Shown in pieces: positions 59,378 to 64,000 of a DNA stretch of 64,000 bases. A model generated the notes under the pieces. The model worked only from the letters and a program-made list of their open reading frames with translations. It searched no databases and was not told the DNA's origin. Every line of letters starts with the position of its first letter. The first letter of the stretch is position 1. The DNA comes from Symsagittifera roscoffensis (lineage: Eukaryota > Xenacoelomorpha > Acoela > Convolutidae), in contig NC_087065.1 of assembly GCF_963678635.1 (NCBI RefSeq), positions 1,304,001 to 1,368,000 on the forward strand, written 5' to 3'. The translations under genes and the position numbers were made by a program.

Positions 59378-59790
59378 CAGGAGCGGATCTAGGATTCTCT
59401 CGAGGGGGAGAAGATTTTCTCGAGGGGATCTAGGACTTTTTTTTTAGGTCGACCACATTAATTTTCTGAGTTTTCACAAATCACTACATTATAAATAACC
59501 CAATTCGACCAAATTTTCTGCGCCGCAGGCAAGTTTTTGAAAAAAAACAGGCCCAAAAAGGCACTTTTTGAAAAACTTTGACAAAAAAAATCGCTTTTTT
59601 TCGGCGCGCGCTCCCCCCTCAAAAATTAGTACATATTGGCACCAAAGGCGCCCTTAGAAAAATTTTAGAGTACCTCAACAAGAATTGATATCTCAAAATA
59701 GTACAAATGGGGGACCCTTTGAGTTGGCCGGGGGTCAAATCCCTGAGGGGAGGGGAGGGGGGGCGTCCGACCCCCCTAAATCCGCTACTG
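59378..59790 (-). mobile_element. hAT-like MITE, copy 4 (opposite orientation)
   Basis: About 413 bp from CAGGAGCGGATCTAGG to CCTAAATCCGCTACTG, 16-bp terminal inverted repeats with three mismatches, the best preserved ends in the window. The flanks ATCAACAT (59370-59377) and ATCAAGGT (59791-59798) match at 6 of 8. Orientation is reversed relative to copies 1-3. There is no coding capacity. Confidence 0.85.
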
Positions 59791-59939
59791 ATCAAGGTTC
59801 TGGGATTGCAAACACCAAAAAAGAAAAAGAGACATCAACCCGCTTCTAATTGTGCTCGTATCAACCCGAGTCGAGGTTCTGGACTGATGCTTTGATTTTG
59901 AATGTTGAGAAAGTGTAGTTTTCAGACTGAAACAATTTT

Positions 59940-60785
59940 TTTGACAGCGAAGCGGTCAGGCACAAAGTCGAAACACACCCAATTTTGGTCCAGAAGGTCG
60001 AAACACAAAACGAGCAGAGTCAAAATATAGGTTGAGCACATTCGAAACATGGGCCGAGCACAGCTAAAACAAAGGTCCAAGACAAACTAAAAATATTTGT
60101 CAAGCATTGTCGAAACATACCCGACTTTGCTATTTTGGTCGACAAAGTCCAATTATAGGTCGAAGAAAGTCGAAACAAAGGTCAAGCATAGTCGAAACAA
60201 AGGTCAAGCACAGTCGAGACATAGGTCGAGCACAGTCGAAACATCGGTCGAGCACAGCTAAATCAAAGGTCGAGCACAAACGAAACATTGGTCAAGCGTA
60301 GTCGAAACATACCCAATTTCGGCCGACAAAGTCAAAGTGCAGGTCGAGAACAACAGTCAAGACGGAGATCGAACAAAGTCAAAACATTGGTCAAGCACAG
60401 TCGAGAAAAAAATCCCAACCTCAGTCAAGAAAGTCGAGACAATAATCAAATTCAGTCAAAAAAATAGTTTGAGAACAGTCTAATCATAAGAAGAGCACAG
60501 TCGAATGATAGGTCGAGCAAAATCGAAAAATAAGTCAAGCGTATTCAAAACTTACCCAATTTTGATCGAAAAATTGAAAAATAGGTCGTGCACAGTCAAC
60601 ACTTAGGTGCAGCACGGGCGAAACATAGGTTGAGCACAGTCGACACATAACTTGGGTTTTTTTTTCGAAAAACAAGACGAATACAGTCGAAACATATCCG
60701 ATTTTGTTTCAGAAAACCAAAACTTAAGTCGAGCACGGTCAAAACAAAATCGAGCGCAGTCGAAAGAAAAGTCAAGCATAACATT
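59940..60785. repeat. Minisatellite, unit about 22 bp
   Basis: A unit close to AGGTCGAGCACAGTCGAAAC plus AT is repeated some thirty times, best ordered at 60170-60300, with many substitutions, drop-outs and longer TTTTTGGTCGACAAAG-type variants. Short open frames across it are a by-product of its regular unit. Confidence 0.85.
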
Positions 60786-61581
60786 GTTTCGAATGAAAAC
60801 TGCTTCCTTTCCATTAGATTGATTTTAAATTTATTCAAAACATTTGTTACGCTGAAAACACTTGCATCTTTTGATTTTTAGATACCTTGTCAGATAATTT
60901 AATGCGATGCCTTTTTAAAGTATAGGGCGTTAACAGTTGACTGAGGTATCAAAACTTGTTGGTGCAACAACTTTCAATTAAATTTTTTAATTTTGTAAAT
61001 TTTCATTGTTTTAGTCGTTCTTTGGTACAACTGACACCACTCGTACTACTCTGAAGTGTTTCAAAAGAGATCAACATTTTTTTTATTTCTCTTCGCCTCC
61101 TACCTAGTTGTTCAATTTTTTTTCGAAGTTTACCTTTAGTTACCTTGATTGGCTCTTTTTCCTATCCCCCCTACCTCACACGACCATCGGTTTTATGGTG
61201 TAACGAGTGGTTTTACAAGGTTGATTATGAACACTAAATCGTTTGGCACAGCATAATTAGTCCGCAAGTCAATTTTCATAAGGATCAGAGAATGTGAACA
61301 GTAACTTTAGTAGTAAAAAATAACAGGTTGGGGGAAAAGGAGAAAGAGCCTCTTGATTTTAGGTAAACATTTACCTAAAGTAAGTAATTTTGAGGAAAAC
61401 ATTAGTTCACACTCAAGTGACTTAAGGTACCTTTAACTCTTTAACCCTTTTTAGAGTGTGTCTTTTTGGCCTTTCTTATTGCTTTTGCACGTGCTTGATT
61501 TTTGATCACGTGTCATTTTCATACTCTGATCTTACTGAAGTTGTTGCGTACTTTAAAAATTGAGAAATGTGTTCATGAAAG
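60786..61581. other. Upstream region of the ODAD4-like gene
   Basis: AT-rich leader and presumptive promoter DNA; no core promoter element can be singled out. A T/C-rich tract at 61080-61170 and CACGTG (61489-61494, an E-box word) are the only distinct motifs. An upstream untranslated exon is possible. Confidence 0.4.
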
Positions 61582-62317
61582 ATGGCGCAAGTAAAACGTG
61601 GTACTAAACTACCCCCCTTGAGTCGAGGTCCGATGGTGGGCAAGGGGTCCCAAAAGCAGCCACACCAAAATGAGGCAGAGGAGGATGAGCAGCAGCATAC
61701 ATATGTGGAAAAGCAGCCAAATAGTGGCGAGGGAATCGATTTTTATGCCAGTTATGTTTCGGAGGCCATTAAACACATGCAGCTAAAACAGCTGGACATC
61801 GCAATTGAGAGATTGGACAGTGCCTCCAAAATGCGACCGAAAGATCCCAAAAGCAAACTGCTCAAAGCAAGATGTCTCATACGTCAAAGTAAGCTGAAAA
61901 TGGCGCTTAATGTTATAAATAAAGTTCTGGATGAGAATGCGGACAATTACGAGGCCTCCGAAATGCGTGGGGAAGTGCTGTACCACACTGGTCAGTTTGA
62001 ACAGGCCATTGTTCAGTACCAGCAGGCTAAGTCCATGCGACCGAAACGGAAAGCACTGCGCGATGGAATCGACAACTGCGAGCAAGCTATGCGCAATGCG
62101 ATTGGTCAAAAGGGGGACACGAGACGAGAATCGGGGCTGGACATGCAGGAGCCGGAGAACTCGCGAGAACGGGAGTTTTTCGAGAACAAGGAGTCGGGAG
62201 TGGTGAAGGACATCACGGAGAGGGGTGGGCCTGGAGGGCGTCCGGCATCTGGGGCTCCTGGCGATGGAAGTCCGGGGCCTGGGAAGAAAAAGAAGAACAA
62301 TCACAGTGTTCTGCTGG
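61582..62317 (+). CDS. ODAD4: ODAD4/TTC25-like outer dynein arm docking protein, N-terminal exon
   Basis: ATG in good context (AAAGATGGCG). It encodes 245 residues before a donor GTAAGG at 62318; the open frame continues a few codons into the intron and stops at 62331. After a polar N-terminus, three TPR-like helical pairs span about residues 55-87, 88-121 and 122-155 (AIERLDSASKMRPKDPKSKL; ARCLIRQSKLKMALNVINKV; EVLYHTGQFEQAIVQYQQAK), then a Gly/Pro/Lys-rich linker. The layout and the SVLLG at the exon end match the start of ODAD4, a TPR protein that helps dock outer dynein arms on ciliary microtubules. ODAD4 is usually well over 500 residues, so this is the first part only. Another TPR protein remains possible. 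Confidence 0.75.
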
Positions 62318-64000
62318 GTAAGGTGTCATAGTGTACTAGAATAGAAAACTGGGCTCTTTTCTACTTTCTCATACCTTTCAATTTCACTTTTTAAGAACTA
62401 CTTAATGAACATTGTCATACTGCAATGAAAATTGGCATGGTAAACAAATTGATAAATGTGAACAGATTATTTCTTCATACTTTTACATCATAACATTGCG
62501 AGTATAGCACATTAAACAACTATGAGGGGAGTGGAAGAGACGTAAATAAATATTGAAAAAAAAAACATTTTTGAAATGTGGAAAAAGTGATTTGTCAAAG
62601 TTTCTGGCTATTTTCCTTGCATTATGATGTCGTTAAGATAGTTTTTTAAATTTGAAATTCACATAAGGGGGTAAACTGGAACAGAGATCTTTTCCCTTCG
62701 TTACAAAGACAAACACGTGGCGAAATCTTAACGTGTGTGTGTGTGGGAGGGGGGCGATTGAGGAGAAGTTGCTGAACATGGGGCTCATCTGTCCCCTTCC
62801 ATGACAAATTGTGGACCAAAAATGGCACTTATTTATACCCGAAGCTAGTGAGTTTGAGTTTTCTGTTTTACCTCTGTTAACTATCCTTAGATTAACAGTA
62901 AGTTTGATCTACAGGATGTTTCAGATTACCTTTCTCAGAGAAGTCGAACTTTACATTAAATATTCGAGCTGAAGTGCTTAATCAAGAAGTAAAAATGGAA
63001 ACGATTATAATTCTCAAAAGATTTGCTTACTAATGTTTTGGCTCTTTTCCCACCCTCCTCGTAAAATTACAAGAGTAATTTTTAACATTTTTGTAGGATG
63101 AATTTGAGAAAAAATCAAAGGGGCTGGAAAAGAGCCAATGTTTTTAAATCGATTATTAATCAGCCAAAACTAAAACTCTATAAAATTAATATTTTTGCTC
63201 AGGAGCCAGTTACTTGTATAATCAAGCATTGGGTAAGCAAAGGTTGAAAACTAAAAAAGGCTCTTTTCCACTTTACCCCCGTATTTGATTTTTAATTTTG
63301 AAAATCTAAATTTATGTTGTCTTAATGTGAGGAAAAAATGCATGGTGAACAAATTAACAGGTGTGAACAGATTTGTTCTTCAGACAGTTGATCGCAAAAT
63401 CACTTACGAAGAGTAATGAACGTTGTGAAGACTCCTATATAGGTCTTGGTGATGCTCTAATAACTACAGATTAGCATTCATACACATTTATGCATTTATG
63501 AATGCACTTAGGAAAATGCACTTTTTGAATTCAACTGAAACTACGTAAATAGCACTCTCCAAATACGAACGTGGAAAAAGTGTGAACAAATTCTGGACTT
63601 TCAGAGAAATAAAACATTTAACTATTGATCCAGTTTTCTCAAGTTAGATTAATGTTATCAAAAAAGCGCCAATCATATAATATATTATTCTAGAAATTCA
63701 AAGAGCTCAAAGAACTTAAATTTTTCTTCGAATTTCATAGGTTGAGATTTTTTTAGACAAAATCAAAGTTTTTTTTTCTGATTACTTACGTTCATTACTC
63801 ATTTTCAACTGTCAGTTGGCTATGTTTCAGCTATAAAAAAAATACCTCTACAGACTGAAAAAACTAAAAAGCTCTTTTTCCTGTTCGCCCCCCTCTGCAA
63901 TTTTTTAGAGTGAATTTTCTGTTCACATTGTTCAATTGTTATAAGAAATGGCATATGGTCTTCTTAGGCCAAGACAAACCTTTTTGGTCTTCATACTCAA
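62318..64000. other. First intron of the ODAD4-like gene, open to window end
   Basis: AT-rich with a GT run (62731-62746). The phrase GGCTCTTTTCCxCTTTxCCCCC recurs in variants at 62350, 63050, 63260 and 63870, hinting at a dispersed intron motif. One candidate small exon is listed separately. Confidence 0.55.
63203..63232 (+). CDS. Candidate 30-nt second exon of the ODAD4-like gene
   Basis: Acceptor TATTTTTGCTCAG precedes 63203 and donor GTAAGC follows 63232. Read in phase 1 to match the previous exon it adds ASYLYNQALG and ends again in phase 1, so it is frame-neutral. The spacing G-x-x-Y-x5-L resembles the family after the LLG motif. Tiny exons are easily mistaken, so confidence is low. 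Confidence 0.35.

Noticed and set aside
59940-60785. CRISPR-like array
   Set aside because: Units are contiguous and degenerate with no unique spacers, and the window is eukaryotic; it is a minisatellite.
61783-62304. 173-residue minus-strand frame opposite the ODAD4-like exon
   Set aside because: A shadow of the coding exon; low-complexity Arg/Ser/Pro content and no homology recognised.

Overview
This is a eukaryotic, AT-rich, repeat-dominated window, most likely from an invertebrate animal. BEL/Pao, Ty3/Gypsy and Ty1/Copia retroelements occur together with hAT-like and TA-target MITEs. One host exon looks like ODAD4/TTC25, an outer dynein arm docking factor, which implies motile cilia. I cannot name the species. 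No prokaryotic features (operons, CRISPR, ribosome binding sites) are present.

Layout. 0.2-6.5 kb: a decayed Gypsy element (A) on the minus strand, with gag, protease, RT/RNase H and integrase still readable. 8.4-56.8 kb: my main inference is a minus-strand host gene for a small four-span membrane protein, 147 codons including stop, built from four short exons. It is assembled from splice signals and reading-frame phase: 56809-56712 (ATG, TM1), a 35-nt microexon at 38438-38404 or 32322-32288, 16959-16810 (TM2 and TM3), and 8591-8434 (TM3/TM4 and stop). Its introns total about 48 kb and hold nearly everything else: a 6.2-kb giant palindrome (9.86-16.05 kb), two Copia copies (20.0-20.85 and 28.8-31.3 kb), and a chain of tandem and segmentally duplicated fragments of a second, dead Gypsy family (B, 21.07-51.5 kb). 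They also hold a short uncharacterised minus-strand ORF in two copies (26.5 and 36.6 kb) and BEL/Pao integrase fragments (52.2-54.6 kb).

The microexon lies inside the duplicated intron block, and both copies keep good splice sites. It is 35 nt long between a phase-2 and a phase-1 junction. Using exactly one copy keeps the frame; using none or both gives an early stop. If both copies are spliced, the gene has acquired frame-enforced mutually exclusive exons by duplication around retroelements.

56.8-61.5 kb holds MITEs, a 22-bp minisatellite and unassigned DNA. 61582-62317 is the first recognised exon of the ODAD4-like gene on the plus strand, divergent from the tetraspan gene; its intron fills the rest of the window, with one candidate small exon at 63203-63232. 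hAT-like MITEs (four copies, each with an imperfect 8-bp target duplication) lie at 19.1, 55.8, 57.9 and 59.4 kb.
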